A stretch of 64,000 bases of DNA from Luzula sylvatica. Taxonomy: Eukaryota; Streptophyta; Magnoliopsida; Poales; Juncaceae. Made by a program: the position numbers and the translations under genes. The notes beneath the pieces were generated by a model. That model saw only the letters and a list, made by a program, of their open reading frames with translations. It searched no databases and was not told the DNA's origin. The stretch lies in assembly GCA_946800325.1 (NCBI GenBank), contig OX326956.1, forward strand, positions 49,213,052 to 49,277,051, in the 5' to 3' direction. Of this stretch, positions 47,127 through 59,593 are shown piece by piece (the stretch's first letter is position 1; each line of letters begins with the position of its first letter).

Positions 47127-47236
47127 GACAGGAGAGTAGAGTCTCTAACGGAGCCATTAAGATGAGCGTGGAGCTCCACCTTGGGAAGATCATGGCACCA
47201 CTCCCTTATCTCGTCTTCGCCATTACTTCCTTCCAT
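44451..47236 (-). CDS. MAPDA: N6-methyl-AMP deaminase (adenosine deaminase-like, ADAL/MAPDA)
   Basis: Eleven exons: 47130-47236, 46659-46729, 46460-46551, 46291-46350, 45872-46093, 45726-45802, 45358-45427, 45094-45207, 44910-44976, 44703-44807 and 44451-44587. Total 1122 nt, 373 residues. Metal-site HxH at residues 23 and 25 (LHAHLNGSVRDSTLL), HCGE at 230-233, RLGH at 253 and the paired Asp in LCTDDTGLFST (308-309). The family converts N6-methyl-AMP to IMP in the cytosol, clearing nucleotides from m6A RNA breakdown. Intron 2 begins with GC (AAGA/GCAAGT), not GT; using it restores KNGRSLPECF. Exon 5 carries a family-variable insert (VDVDFFDSVSTNENS). Confidence 0.93.
47082..47124. repeat. GA microsatellite in MAPDA intron 1
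   Basis: Uninterrupted GA/AG run of about 21 units, six bases beyond the exon 1 splice donor. Confidence 0.95.
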
Positions 47237-49873
47237 TACTCTCTCTCTCGCTATCTCTCGGACAGAGTAAAGAATTGCAATTAAGTACTCTTACACCGAA
47301 GTATTATAGCGTGGAACGGGTCCATGATGGACCAGAGACTAGCTAATAATTTATGTTTTAGGATAAACATAAATTAAACGGAGTCTTTTTTGCCAGCTAC
47401 AGACTTTCTCAAAAGTTATTTTGTCTTCATGTGTTTATGAGTGTCTTTTGTTTATGCATAGGGGTGTACACAAAATTCTCCAACCCGTCCAATCCGACCC
47501 GGACCAATCCGTTTTTGCGGGTTTCGAAATTATTGGATCGAGATCGGGACCGACCCGGTTTTTGTGGATCGGATTGTGGATTTGAAATTAAAAACCCGGA
47601 TAACCCAACCCGACCCATAGACTATCAAATTTTCAATTAATTAGGTAAAACTTATTTATATCTCTAATACTTTAGAAAATTAATTATCACATTTATCTCT
47701 ACATTAGTTTAACATAAATTAGACTTATGTTTTCTTCACTTCAATTAATAATCTACTAAAACACGACCACAAATTCACTAAATTACTAACCACAAGTTCA
47801 TAACAAAACTTAATAGTCAATAACATGATGAAACTCTTTATTTTATTTTCATCACGCCGGAAGCATATGAAGTTCAAATAATCAAACCAACAACATAAAA
47901 CTTCTTCATGGGACATAAATTTAGAATTCGCATTTACTTAATTGATGTTATATTATATGATTCAAGTACAATTGGTACCATCGAATTGGGTGTTCGTTAT
48001 ATTATATGATTTAATTAAATTATGATTTATTTTTCAATCGTGATTCATGTGTTTGTTAAAATAACTTTGAGTGTTTAATCAACAAATAGTTCTTATTGAA
48101 TATTTTTTTGTTACATATGAATAATCGAATATAGTATAGAATCGGCAAAAAAAACCCGGCTAACCCGCCCAGCCCATCCAACCCGGTTATGTTGGGTTTC
48201 GAAATTTTTATAAGTATCATGGGTTGGGTTGAGTTGGAGAAATGGAAACCCGTTCTAAGTGGGTTGGGTTATAGTTTCGATAAGAACCCGCCCAACCCGG
48301 TCAACGTACACCCCTATTTATGCATGAGCAGATAATTTACAGATATGCCCTTCTAAAAAATCTAAAATAGATAAATATCACACTTACAATTCAAATATCA
48401 AATTTTTAGGCTCAAAAATCTTGTTATTTTTAAGGCCAAATTTCATATGTACCCTTACAAAGCTCCCACAATTTCACGTATATCCCTGCGAAACATGAAA
48501 TATCACGAACATAAATTTTTGTTAACTATCCGTTAAAATTACCGCTAAATTTTGTTTTTCCGATTTTACCCCTATCTAAATAAGGAATAAAATATATGTC
48601 GGAACAATCGAAAAGGCACAAATTAGCAAACGGGATAGTTAACTGAAATCTAACAAAAAATACATTCATGAAATTTTAGTAGTTTTGTAGGGGTATTCAT
48701 GATATTTCACGTTTTGTAAGGGTATACATGAAATTGTATATTTTTGTAGGGGCACACATGAAATTCTGCCATTTTTTAATTATCATTTATCCTACACCAT
48801 AATAACATCCTTGAATTTACACTAAAAATTGAGAATTAGTAGGATAATATCCGCAATGTACTGCAAGTAGTTTAATTATATTTTTTTAGGAATTCTTAAA
48901 AAAACAGAAATTTAAAATAACTCTTAAATTTTTTAATACTCCAAAAAAATTATTTCTAAACATTTTCATTTACCTCTTAAAGAGATTAAACTTAAGATCG
49001 TCCGTTGCAAAAATTGAACCAAAATACATATCTATAAATCTATAAATCAGAAATCTTCATAAATATGTTTTATCATATCAAACTTAAAAATAAATCATAT
49101 GTTATATTTATATAATTTTATATTTTATTTATTATATCTTTCATAAGAAAAACTATAAAAAAATAAAAATAAATAAATAAAACAATATGAAATAATTAAG
49201 CATCCTCGAAATATTTTAGCTGAAAAATATTTATTTAATCAGGTTTAGTTTTTATCCGGTTTTGTTGGATAAAAATATAAAAATCATCTATTATTATATG
49301 TTCTTTAGTGGTCAGGTTTAATTTTGTTTTTGTCAGGTTTAGTTTATATAAATGTTTTTGTTGTCATTTTGTGAGACATAAATGAACGAATAAATGGTTG
49401 TTTGGTTATTTATGGATAAACTTAAAAGAGAAAGGACAATGAAAAAATATTCTGAAAAAGTTAAACAAGTATATTTGTAGTTTTATGAGAAATAATACAA
49501 AACACTGAATGGCTAGTTATTTATATATTTCAACCAAAATCTCTCAAAAAAAAACATAACCCCTAATTCTGTTAAGATTCATCATTACATATTTGAGCAC
49601 TCAAAAAAAAAAAAAATACAATTACAGAGTATAAAAAGGAAAATAAATATTTTCAAAACCCTAGTTAAAATAAATATTTGGAGGAGGAAACTAAAAAAAC
49701 AAAGAAAAACATTAGCCTAATTCCTCTCCAAAAATATTTACATCACCAAAAAAATAATCTAATTTGTAATTTGGTTAATCACAATTCTTAATTACACACA
49801 CAACATAAAAATGGCCCACAATTTTAAAGTCTAAAAAACCAAAGCACCAAAAATCTACAACTTCATTTTTCTC
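47237..49873. other. Intergenic DNA with one hAT-type element
   Basis: Upstream of MAPDA and downstream of the NAB gene. Apart from the element at 47459-48316 it is AT-rich without a gene. At 48420-48780 phrases such as GTAGGGGTATTCATGATATTTCA recur in degenerate form. Confidence 0.55.
47459..48316. mobile_element. Non-autonomous hAT element with exact 8-bp target duplication
   Basis: Perfect 11-bp terminal inverted repeats TAGGGGTGTAC...GTACACCCCTA, flanked on both sides by TTTATGCA. Inside each end are clusters of AACCCG / CGGGTT words (for example CCAACCCGTCCAATCCGACC). There is no transposase frame. Intact ends and an exact target duplication suggest a fairly recent insertion. Confidence 0.9.
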
Positions 49874-52800
49874 TCATATTTTCTTATCGAATTTTTCATC
49901 TCGGACACGCAATTCGGGTTCCTCTATTTTTACTTTCTTATCTCCGTTCACCATTTTGATTCCACCTATCGCATAACTCTTGATTTTACTATAATTATCG
50001 AGGGAACCGTAAAGCGGTTTGAAAGACTCGTGAGCGCTAAAAAAATTAGCGTAGAATTCAAGAACCGTTTTTATGGAACAAAAAGACGTTCCGAGTAGAG
50101 ATTTAATCAGAATTATCCATTTAAACAATACTCCATCAATCGAAGTACGTCTCGGCCGTGTTGTACCTTTTTTATTGAGGTACAATAATTTCATGGTACC
50201 GTTTATTTGAAGTAACAGTTTCTCCCGCTTCGTCACGTAACCCCAAAATCTTTCTGCGAGATCGTTCTTCTCGATTTGATGTTTAAAAATTACAATTTCT
50301 TTATTTGTGTTTGAATTTTCAAGATTGTTTTCGAAATCAGAAAAGGAACGAGGATGGTCTTCTGGTTTTTGTACCTTACTTTTCGAAGCCTCTATCAAAA
50401 GCTCGTTTTTATTCTTAATTTCGTTGATAGTATAATTTAGCGTTTCGATCTTAGTTAGCAGATTGTTCTTTTCAGAAATATGCCTTGAGACCTGCCAAAA
50501 AATACAATTTATAAATAAAAATTAGGTTAGATTTAAAAATTATTGTTTTATAACTTTGGTAACGTACTTCATAGAGAAGTTGGTGATTTTCAGAAATCAA
50601 AACCAATTTTTGATCGAGCGAAGACTGGAATGATGCCTCGAATTCGTTCAATTTTTTTCTCGAATTTCTTAGTTCACCGTTGTATTTCATCGTGATTTGA
50701 TTAATAACATGATTTAGATTCTCAATCCGAGTCAAAAGCGAACTTTTTTCAAAAATTTGTATGGTATCTTTCTCCCAAGATAAAAGACATTGCGTCTCCT
50801 CCAAATCGTTCATAGCACTCGTGATGGTTTCTACCTGAACAAATCATTTTTGTGAAAGAATTTAGAGAGAAGAGTACAAAAAAGAAGGCAAAATCGAGTC
50901 GTAGAATTGAAAAAACGGAGAAATCAGTAAATTACCTGAGAAAATAAATCATTATTTTCGGCAAGCAAAACCCGTTTTTGTTGAATTAAGGACTGACATG
51001 ACTCTTCAGATTCATTCAATTTTCCTCTTAAATTCTCGATTTCGAAATTGAGATTTGAGATTTGCTCTTGAAATGAGGCCAAATTTAATTCATGTGACTC
51101 GAGAACCCTTGCATGATCTTCAGATTTAGAACTCAAATCCTCTTTTAATTCTTTTGCTTTGACTTTATGGAAATCTTTCTCTTTTAATAAACTGAAGTGT
51201 TTTTCTTCTAAATTGTTTTTTATTATTCTCAAGCTTCGGACCTGAAATTTTACACGCGAAAAGAAATTTGTTTAGTATTAAATGAATTTTGTGATCACCT
51301 GTAAAAACTATCAAAAAATTTTAATAAAAAAATATCAAAACATTATGTGTTGCATCTACACGTGATAATAGAATTTCTAAACGTTAATGAGATAATGAAA
51401 TTCTACTTAATATGAGAAATTAAATCTAAATCATTCAAACTAAAATATTTAGTTCTAAATATCACTTAATATGAGAAAACTCTAGGAAAATCTTATTATG
51501 GAATATAATATTTTAATGAATATATGTACCTGAGAGAGAAGATCGTCTTTTTCCACAATTAAAGCTAATTTCTGTGCATGAATTTCTTCACGCAATTCCT
51601 CTGAATCTCTCAATTTAATCATAACATTATCGAACTCTTCTATTAAATTAGAAAGAGAACCCTCCAATCTCGAGTTCTTCGCAGAAATTTCAGTAAAATC
51701 CGACTCATACTCATTCAATTTTTCTCTCAAATTATGGATTTCAGCTCTATTTTGGATCGTGATATCACTAATATTACGATTTAGATTCTCGATCACAGTC
51801 AAAAGCGAAGCCTTTTCGAAAATTTGCATGATATATTTCTCCCAAGATAAAACCCATTGTTTTTCTTCTATTTCTGAATGCTTCTCCTCCAAATCATTCA
51901 TGACATTTGTGATTTTTTCTTCTACCTGAAAAAATCATTTTTTTTTTTTAAATATTAAATCGAATAAAGTCAGTGTACGCAAATTTAAATGGAATTAAAA
52001 AATTAAGATCGAGTAAAGTGTACAAAAAATCAGTCATGAAATTGAAAAAAAAGTAAATTACTTGAGAAAATAGATCATCTTTTTCGGCAATCAAAAGCTG
52101 CTTCTGTTCAATTAAGGATTGGCGTGACTGCTCAGATTCCTCCAATTTTCCTCTCAAATTCTCAATTTCAAAAATGAGATTTAAGATTTTCTCTGGAAAA
52201 GAGGTCAAATTTAATTCATGTGACTGAAGAGCCCTTGAATGATTTTCAGATTTAGAACGGACAAGCTCTTCTAATTATTTTAATTTACCTTCATTGAAAT
52301 CTTTTTCTTTTGATAAAATGGAGAGTTTTTCTTCCAAACTTTTTTGGCTATCCTCCAAGTTCTTTATAACGTTCTTCATGCTTTTGACCTAAGAAAAAAG
52401 AAAATAAAAAACAATAAATCCTAGATATTCTGCAATTTCCTTGAGGAAATTATGTTCGATATAAATTTCCCTAAATATTTCTTAAAAAAGATTTGAACCT
52501 AATGAACGATTAACATTATATGAAATGGCAAGAACATTTTATCATGGAATAATAAATTTTACTGAATATACCTGAGAGAGAAGATCGTCCTTTTCTTCAG
52601 TTAAACTTAATTTTCGTGCAAGAATTTCTTCACACAGTTCCTCCGAATCGCTCAATTGAATCGTAATATTCTCGAGTTTTTCTTTCAAATTGGACAGAGA
52701 ACTCTCCAATTCTAAGTTGTTCGCAGAAATTTCGCTAATATCCGACTCGAGTTCAGCTTTTTCGGAAACATGCACCAGAATTTCATTTTTCAAACTCGTC

Positions 52801-54555
52801 TCCGAATCTTCCAATTCCGTTATTCTCTCTCTCAAAGTCTCCAATTCAAAATTCGAGTCTGATAATTCTCTCTCCAAAACTGAATGTTTTTGAACGAGCA
52901 TTTCTCTGTGAGTATCGTATTTCACAAAAGAATCTCTTAAAGCGGCATTGGTATTCATTGCTCGCTCGGTGTAAGCGGTGGTATCTCGAAGCTTATTTTC
53001 CAAATCAAAAGTACCTTGAATTTTAATTGAAAGATTTCTCTGGAGTATATCTTTGTCTACCGAATGTTTTTCTACCTCCTTTTCTAATTTTTCTTTCGTT
53101 TCCTTCAAAAAGTTCAACTCTTTCGAAAGATTGCTTATAGTTTCTTCGGGTATACTCTTTTTTTCATTCAATTTTTTAATTTCCTTCATCAAACCTTGAT
53201 TTTGTTCTTCTTGAAATTTCACGGTTTTTCTAAGCGTCTCCAATTCAGTTTCTCGCTCACGATTCGTCTTCTCCGCATTTGCGAGCATTTCAGTTTTAGT
53301 TTCCATTTCGAGTTTTAGACTATCCAAATCCTTCACTTTATCCAAATCGGAATTCGAAACTACACTTACACTCTTATGCGCATCGATTTGACCTTCGAGC
53401 TTGTCCCTCGTCTCCTTCAACAAATCGATTTCAGTTTGTAGATTAATTTTGCTTTCCTCCGTTTCGTGCAATTCCTCGTGCAAACTAATATTCTCCAATT
53501 CAATTTCATTTAATTTTTTCTTAAGCCCTCGAATCTCGGTTTTCGCCTTCCCCATGTCAATCTCCAATTCGTCATTTCGAGTCTCCAATATTCTTATATT
53601 CATCACATACAAACCATTTTGTTCAGATAATGTTTCGATTTCTTTCGCCGATTCGACTTTACCCCTTTCAATCTCGCTTACATTCTTATTCAGCTCATCA
53701 ATTCGCATCTTCGTAAACGCCAAATCCAAATTCAAAGCGTTATTTACTTTCTCAGATTCCCCCAACTTAATCAGATCATTCTTAGCTTCGTTCCGAACTT
53801 TAGAAAGCTCGGATTCGATATGCGTAATCGTGTCGGTATAAAGTCCAATCTTTTCCAAATCTTCTTCTTTTTCGAAACCCAATTCCATTATTTTTTCCTT
53901 GAGCATCGAAATCTCTTCCTTTGCTTTGTTAACGAGCTCTTTTTCTTCCAAGACTTGACCTTTAAGTCTCGCCGTTTCGTCCTTTAGCCGTGACAACTGT
54001 TTCTGCGGATCTTCTCCTTCGGTAACGGGTTTCGCGACCACCCTATCATCGACCGACATCAACCTGCTTAGCAACCTACTAAGCCGTTTAGGCGCCACTA
54101 CTTCTTCGCTGACAGGTGGCGCCATTACAAGTGGTTTGAGCTCGGACGACGTGGCGGAGGAGGATTCGCCGGAGACAGGGGTCTGGTTCGGCAATGCATC
54201 GGAAAAAGCGCGCTCAGACTCACCGAGGGTCCCGGCTGCCACGTCATACCTCTCGGCCAAGGTTCTGTATGACCCGTAAAACTCTTTCAAGAGATTCATG
54301 AGCTCATCATTCTTTGTGGAAGAAACACCATCTTCTTTTTCGAGAGTGCTTATGATAACCTTCAAAATCCTCTCTGTTTCTGCTTTCAAAAAAAAAAAAT
54401 CAATCTAATTCTTTAAAGAACAAAAATGGTGATAGAGCGGTACACTGGTACCGGTACCCCGTACCTGAAGTATTGTCCTGAAGCCATTTGGAGTTTTTAG
54501 GGTTTAGATGGTCGAGTCTCCAAGTTTTGGACGGTGAATGTGCAAGAGCAGCCAT
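49874..54555 (-). CDS. NETWORKED-like NAB-domain long coiled-coil protein, in-frame stop in exon 3
   Basis: Seven exons: 54465-54555, 52572-54382, 52062-52388, 51530-51925, 50936-51241, 50568-50834 and 49874-50491. Exons 3-6 are all phase 0 at both ends. The N-terminus (LNPKNSKWLQDN in exon 1; LLKEFYGSYRTLAERYD in exon 2) is a NAB domain, the actin-binding module of NETWORKED proteins, though the usual tryptophan-rich start is reduced to TWRLDHLN. The rest, about 1200 residues, is heptad-rich coiled coil. A TAA codon at 52275-52277 stops exon 3 after 37 codons. Translation through exon 3 gives about 671 residues; skipping it gives about 1162. Exons 5 and 6 resemble 3 and 4. The NETWORKED assignment is moderate; CIP1-like is the alternative. 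Confidence 0.75.
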
Positions 54556-56054
54556 GACTGCGTGGGAATGTGAAGGGGAAATGGCCAAGCGCGATCCGAT
54601 TCGTATGTCAGTATTGACCCGAGCTATATACTTGCTACGGATCGATCCATGGATATGATCCAACGAAGAATAAAATAAAAACTATATGAGAAAAAAAAAA
54701 CTACACGAAAATAAAAGCCAACTTTGTCAACCCTTCATGTTGATCGAATTTACTGAATTGGTGTTCGATTTTGCTTCGAAATCTGAAAAAAAAAAAAAAA
54801 TGAACTAATTAGATCGTTTTGATCATATTCAATCAGCTAAGTTAAAGATCAATATAAAGAAATAGGGTGATTAAATTGATATGAAATAAATGAAATAATT
54901 TCACCTTGAATAGAAAATTTAAATCAAAAAAAGGAAGTTTGCAGTTAACATATAGTGATTTTGAATATTATTTATTCTGTGTAGATATTACTAATATAAT
55001 TATCGGTAAATATTCGTATAGATGAGAAGGAACCTTTGCCAATGAATTTGGCTCCAAAAGCAAACGGGTTGACCTCGCGTGAAAAATCCCCAATAAGAGA
55101 AATGAGAAGATCTTAGCAAAAACTTTGAAGAAGAAGAAGAAGAAGAAGAAGTGTAACAACATGAAGCCAATGATATTAGAAAAAATATTATTAAGAAAGA
55201 TAATTTAGAAATAATCAATGAATAAATAATTAATTAAGAAAAATCTGGCAACCAAGTTGTGGCCTTCCAATAGAAAGGAGTCCAACGTTTCAAGGACAAC
55301 TTGTTTCTTGTTTATTTTTATTTTTCTGGAGGTGGACATTTTCAAATTTTTATTTGTTAGAAAATAATTTCAAACAGTTTATTTTTTAATTAAGAGAAGA
55401 CAGCATTATTTTTTGTATATATAATATACTTAAATGGTCTATATTCACATAATTTATATTTAAAATGTAACAAATTAAATTCTCAAAAATTGTCAAACCA
55501 AGGCAATTGACTCTGTAGAATCGACGTACCACGCGGTTAGATAAACAATTACGATACGATTCAAATACAGTGATAACATCGTATTCATATTTATCCTTTT
55601 CGATAATCTCAAATATCATATTTATCCTTTCAAAATCTACAAAATATAATTGTATTTCTTTTCTTTCTGTTTATTAATACAACACAAAGGCATAGCAATT
55701 TGCTATTCTTATTAAAAAAAAAACCTACAAAATATCAAAAATGTCCAAATTGTTAAGTCGGTGTTACATTTGCCAATTTATCATCGTTTCATTTTACAAA
55801 TTTCGCTAAATTATTATTATTATAAGCTTTTCGAGAACGTAAATATGACAATTTTTTGAAGGGTAAATATGATATTTGTGGATTTTGTAAAAGAGTAAAT
55901 ATATTTATATTTTAGACTCTATGTGGGCTTTGTTAACCCATTTTAAATTGTTAATGGGCCTCCATTAAGCACTTCCATGTTTCTGAACGGATAAAAGAAA
56001 AGATAGAAGATAGAGAGAGACGAGCACTCTGTTGTCCACTGAGAGCTGATAGCC
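54556..56054. other. Divergent intergenic region
   Basis: Shared upstream space of the NAB gene (-) and the plastid L6 gene (+). AT-rich, with a (GAA)n run at about 55128-55151. A short LINE-tail-like piece lies near 55675. No gene recognised. Confidence 0.55.
55675..55722 (+). mobile_element. Possible LINE 3'-tail remnant
   Basis: AAAGGCATAGCAATTTGCTA followed by an A run resembles the 3' end of the LINE at 30855-30888 (CAAGGCATAGTAATTTGCTA plus A run). Too short for certainty. Confidence 0.35.
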
Positions 56055-56999
56055 ATGGCGTCTCTCTCCTTCGCCCCATGGTACGCCTCTTTCCTTCTTC
56101 TTACTTTTATGGAACCCAATTTCGATGAACTGGTTACAATCTCCATTTCTCGTCCTTCTTGGCCTTGAATTTTGCATCCATTTAAGAATTTACACTAATG
56201 CGGATTGAATACTGTGTTCTTTCTAAAACCATCTCGAACTATTAGTTGTTTAATTCAATTTTCTTAGAAATTATTTTAATTTTCTTAGAAATTCTTATAA
56301 TTTCTCGCAAATGAACAGCTTGAAGTTAAGTACTCGTTCTTCGCCACAAAAATCCATCAATAAGTTCAGTTTCAAAATCGAATGCAAAGATTCAAGGGTC
56401 GGTAAGCAGCCCATCCCAGTACCGTCAAGCGTGGATCTCAAATACGATATAGGATCCATTAGCGTGAAGGGCCCGTTAGGAGAGCTCTACAGAACCTACC
56501 CAAGCGATTACCTTAAAATTGAGAGAGAAAACGATATATTAAAAGTCACAAAAGCTATCGAAACTCGTCGCGCAAATGAACTCCACGGTCTCTACAGGTA
56601 CAAATTCAAATTCGCAAAAAACAAAAAGAGAAAATTATTTACAAAATAACCCTAAAATGCAGGACTCTGATCAGTAACATGATCGTGGGAGTATCGGAAG
56701 GATTCGATAAGAAACTTTTATTGGTTGGAGTTGGATACAGAGCTCAAATGGAAGGAAACGAATTGGTCATGTTTTTAGGGTTTTCGCATGCGGTGAGATT
56801 GGCGGTGCCGGAGGAGCTAAAAGCCAAAGTGGAGGAAAATACGAGAATTATTATAAGCGGGTATAATAAGCAAAGGGTCGGTGAATTTGCTGCGGAAGTG
56901 AGGAAATGGAGACCTCCAGAGCCGTATAAAGGAAAGGGGATTCGCTATCATGATGAGGTCGTCAAGAAGAAGGAAGGTAAAGCTGGCAAGAAGAAATAG
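56055..56999 (+). CDS. RPL6: Plastid 50S ribosomal protein L6 (uL6c)
   Basis: Three exons: 56055-56080, 56319-56597 and 56663-56999. Total 642 nt, 213 residues. About 35 residues of Ser/Lys-rich transit peptide (MASLSFAPCLKLSTRSS) precede the mature L6 fold: IPVPSSVDLKYD, SVKGPLGELYRTYP, LLLVGVGYRAQMEG and the conserved EVRKWRPPEPYKGKGIRYHD near the end. The C-terminus is basic (KKKEGKAGKKK). Bacterial-type L6 with a transit peptide identifies the chloroplast protein; it sits near the factor-binding site of the large subunit. It converges with the pseudouridine synthase gene, with 429 bp between stops. Confidence 0.95.
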
Positions 57000-57428
57000 A
57001 GCCGTTTATTTTGCATTTGTTTTGTTTTGTTTGTAATTTTTGTTGTTTTTGAGGGAGAGAGTGTTAATTTCTTTGCAAGAAAATATTGTTTAGTTTTTCG
57101 CGATTATTCTGAATTTGTAAAAGCACGTTACATTTCTTAATCATGACAAATTTGAATTTTTGTACTGAGGTAATGATAATAATCTTGAAAATTGATTGAT
57201 ATTTAAATTTAAATTATAATCAGTTCACTTAATAATCAATTAAACAAATAAATAAATAATTTCCAAAATTTTATACCGTATAAATACAAAAAGGGAAGGT
57301 CTCGCTAAATTGGTTCTGACATTTCAAAACGTCCTTGTATTAATCCCATATTATGAGGGCTAATCTAAGATAAAACTTAGTTTCAAGAATACAGGGAGTT
57401 TTTTGAAAATTTCCCAAATATATTTCAA
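57000..57428. other. Convergent 3' regions
   Basis: 3' untranslated DNA of the L6 gene and of the pseudouridine synthase gene. No other feature seen. Confidence 0.6.
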
Positions 57429-59593
57429 TTAAATAATTTCTTGTCTCCACCAAGGCGAACCAGCTTCGTAAAAAGAATTACCATCGTTCCACGATATAAA
57501 CGATGCTTGGAGTCCAATTGCCAAGTTCGGTTCTTTTCCATGTTTACTAATCCAACCTTCAATTTCTTCATTATTATCATTATTATTGTTATTATTGTTG
57601 TCGTTATCTTCGTGTAGTTTTCCCTCTCTACTATTTATAGAGAGAGAAAATGGGTTAATCGTTGGGTCATTCATCGCAGCTATTGAAGCAGGCACGTACA
57701 TTGCGTCCCCAATTATCGGTGCCCCTATTGCGGCCAATTGTGCCCTAATCTGCAAACAAATAATAATACGTGTAATTTCACGTATACCCTTACAAAATGA
57801 GAAATATCATGAATACCCTTAGAAAAAATGTACCTGATGAGTTTTGCCAGTCAAGAGATTAATTTTACATTCGTATGCGTATTTCTGAGAAGGCCATCCG
57901 CAATTTTCAACACCGTGTAATTTCATGATCTCAGAACTTGGCCACGGCACCTCTTTACACTCCAATATTTCCATTTTACATAAATGCCATCGCCCCTCAT
58001 TTTCTATTCAAAAATAATAATTTTAGAGCTTTTATTGGATATAAAGGAATAAATGTATTAAAAAAAATGGTTGTATAAGTATTTATTACCCAGTGAGACT
58101 AATCTAGGGGCAACATTAACTGGACGCATGTAATGAGAAATAATGCCCGTTTCGACTGGAGAGGATGCCAATGCAATATAATCTTTCTTCACTTGCTTTT
58201 CCTGATTTATGAAAATTACCATCATAAAAATAATTGAGGTTTAATTAGGGTAATTAGGGGAAATTGCAGAATTAGGAGAGTTAATTAGCCAGCATACCCT
58301 TATTAATCCATGGAAGAAAGAACAAAATTCTTTTGTCCTAGAGAATACAACGCTGAAAAAATTAAAATTAAAAGGTAAGTTTCATCATAGAAAAATAATA
58401 ATTCATGAAAGATCATAAAATATAAAAATAATAATAATAACAAACCAGCCTTCAGTGCAATTATCAATTTGATGGGTAGTTAACAAAGGAGCTTCAAACC
58501 CTAAAGCACGAGCTGCAAATGTAGCACACGATTCTTCGATATTATCTGTTGTACCCCCAACCTAATATTCAATTACAAAACACAAATTTTAAATCTCTGA
58601 CGAGAATTAGTAAAAAAAAAGTAAATTATTCTGGTGCAAAAGAAACATACTGAAGTTCCAGCTGGTTTATCGAGAACCACATACGAATCCGTTACTGCTA
58701 TTATTCGACTTTTCCAGTCAATTTCATAACACCTGTTAATCCACACGTTACAAATTGGATTAAAATTTTAAAATTGAAGGGTTAATTTATTTAATTATAC
58801 CGTGGAGAGCGTTTTGGGTGCACATGAACGCGAATATAAGTGCCTGGTTCGAGAAATTGGTTCGAATCGGTCAATTTAAATGTTTTTTGAGCTTCTCTAA
58901 CAGTTTTTCCTTTTATCGATATTCTATTTTTCAATACTGTAGGATCCGTGACCTCTTTAAAGACACGAACTTGTTCAGGAGTTGCAGTTGGAGGAGGCTG
59001 AGGACAAACTAGTGCGTAATACACGGCTCCGAATTGAATAAGATCTTTAACGTACCTTCAAATATATTGTATAAAATTAAAATCGTAGTAAATATTATTA
59101 TATAGGAATTCGAGAGCGTGGAAAAAACTGAAAGATTAAGGTAATAAAAGAAAATTCTTACAAAGGTGGGAGATTAAGGGATTTACTGATAAAATCGACA
59201 ATGTTTTCTGCTTCTAATGCAACTAGATGCTCTACTCTTGGTGGCATATTATGCGGTGGACATGGCAATAATCTGTCGTAAACTGGATACCTGCAATGAA
59301 TCAAGTCGCGATTAATTGAGAAAATTATGATAGCAAAGCAATTGAGAAAGAAAGTGTGTTTACCAGTCAATCGAAACTTTTGGTTGGGCGACAGATATAT
59401 CGATAATGGAGGCCTGCAGAGGAGGAGAAGCAGCCTTTTTTCTCGAAACCAGGCGGCGCTGCTTGAGAGGAGAGTGGGTAGAAAGAGCGCGGAATAATGA
59501 TGCAACGCCCGCAGCGCCGGTTAAGGAGCATAATGGCCGCGGAAGAAGAGAGGCTGAGATGCGGCAAGCGAGGTGGAATGGAGGCTTATGCAT
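57429..59593 (-). CDS. RNA pseudouridine synthase 6-like, organelle-targeted
   Basis: Nine exons: 59364-59593, 59162-59290, 58801-59055, 58651-58732, 58446-58561, 58298-58352, 58090-58201, 57834-58003 and 57429-57749. Total 1470 nt, 489 residues. The N-terminus (MHKPPFHLACRISASLLPRP) is a likely plastid or mitochondrial presequence. An S4-like region (about 140-200) is followed by an RluA-type catalytic domain with VVLDKPAGTSVGG and the catalytic Asp 265 in HQIDNCTEG, where most family members have HRLD. INLLTGKTHQIRAQLAAIGAPIIGD closes the active site. The length and the HQID variant recall Arabidopsis PUS6 (At4g21770, from memory). A run of Asn/Asp (DNDNNNNNNNDNNEE) in exon 9 comes from an ATT microsatellite. 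Confidence 0.9.

Noticed and set aside
52261..52300. An 18-nt intron (GTAAATTAAAATAATTAG) that would remove the stop in exon 3 of the NAB gene
   Set aside because: It starts GT and ends AG and keeps frame, but it is far below the minimum size of plant introns.
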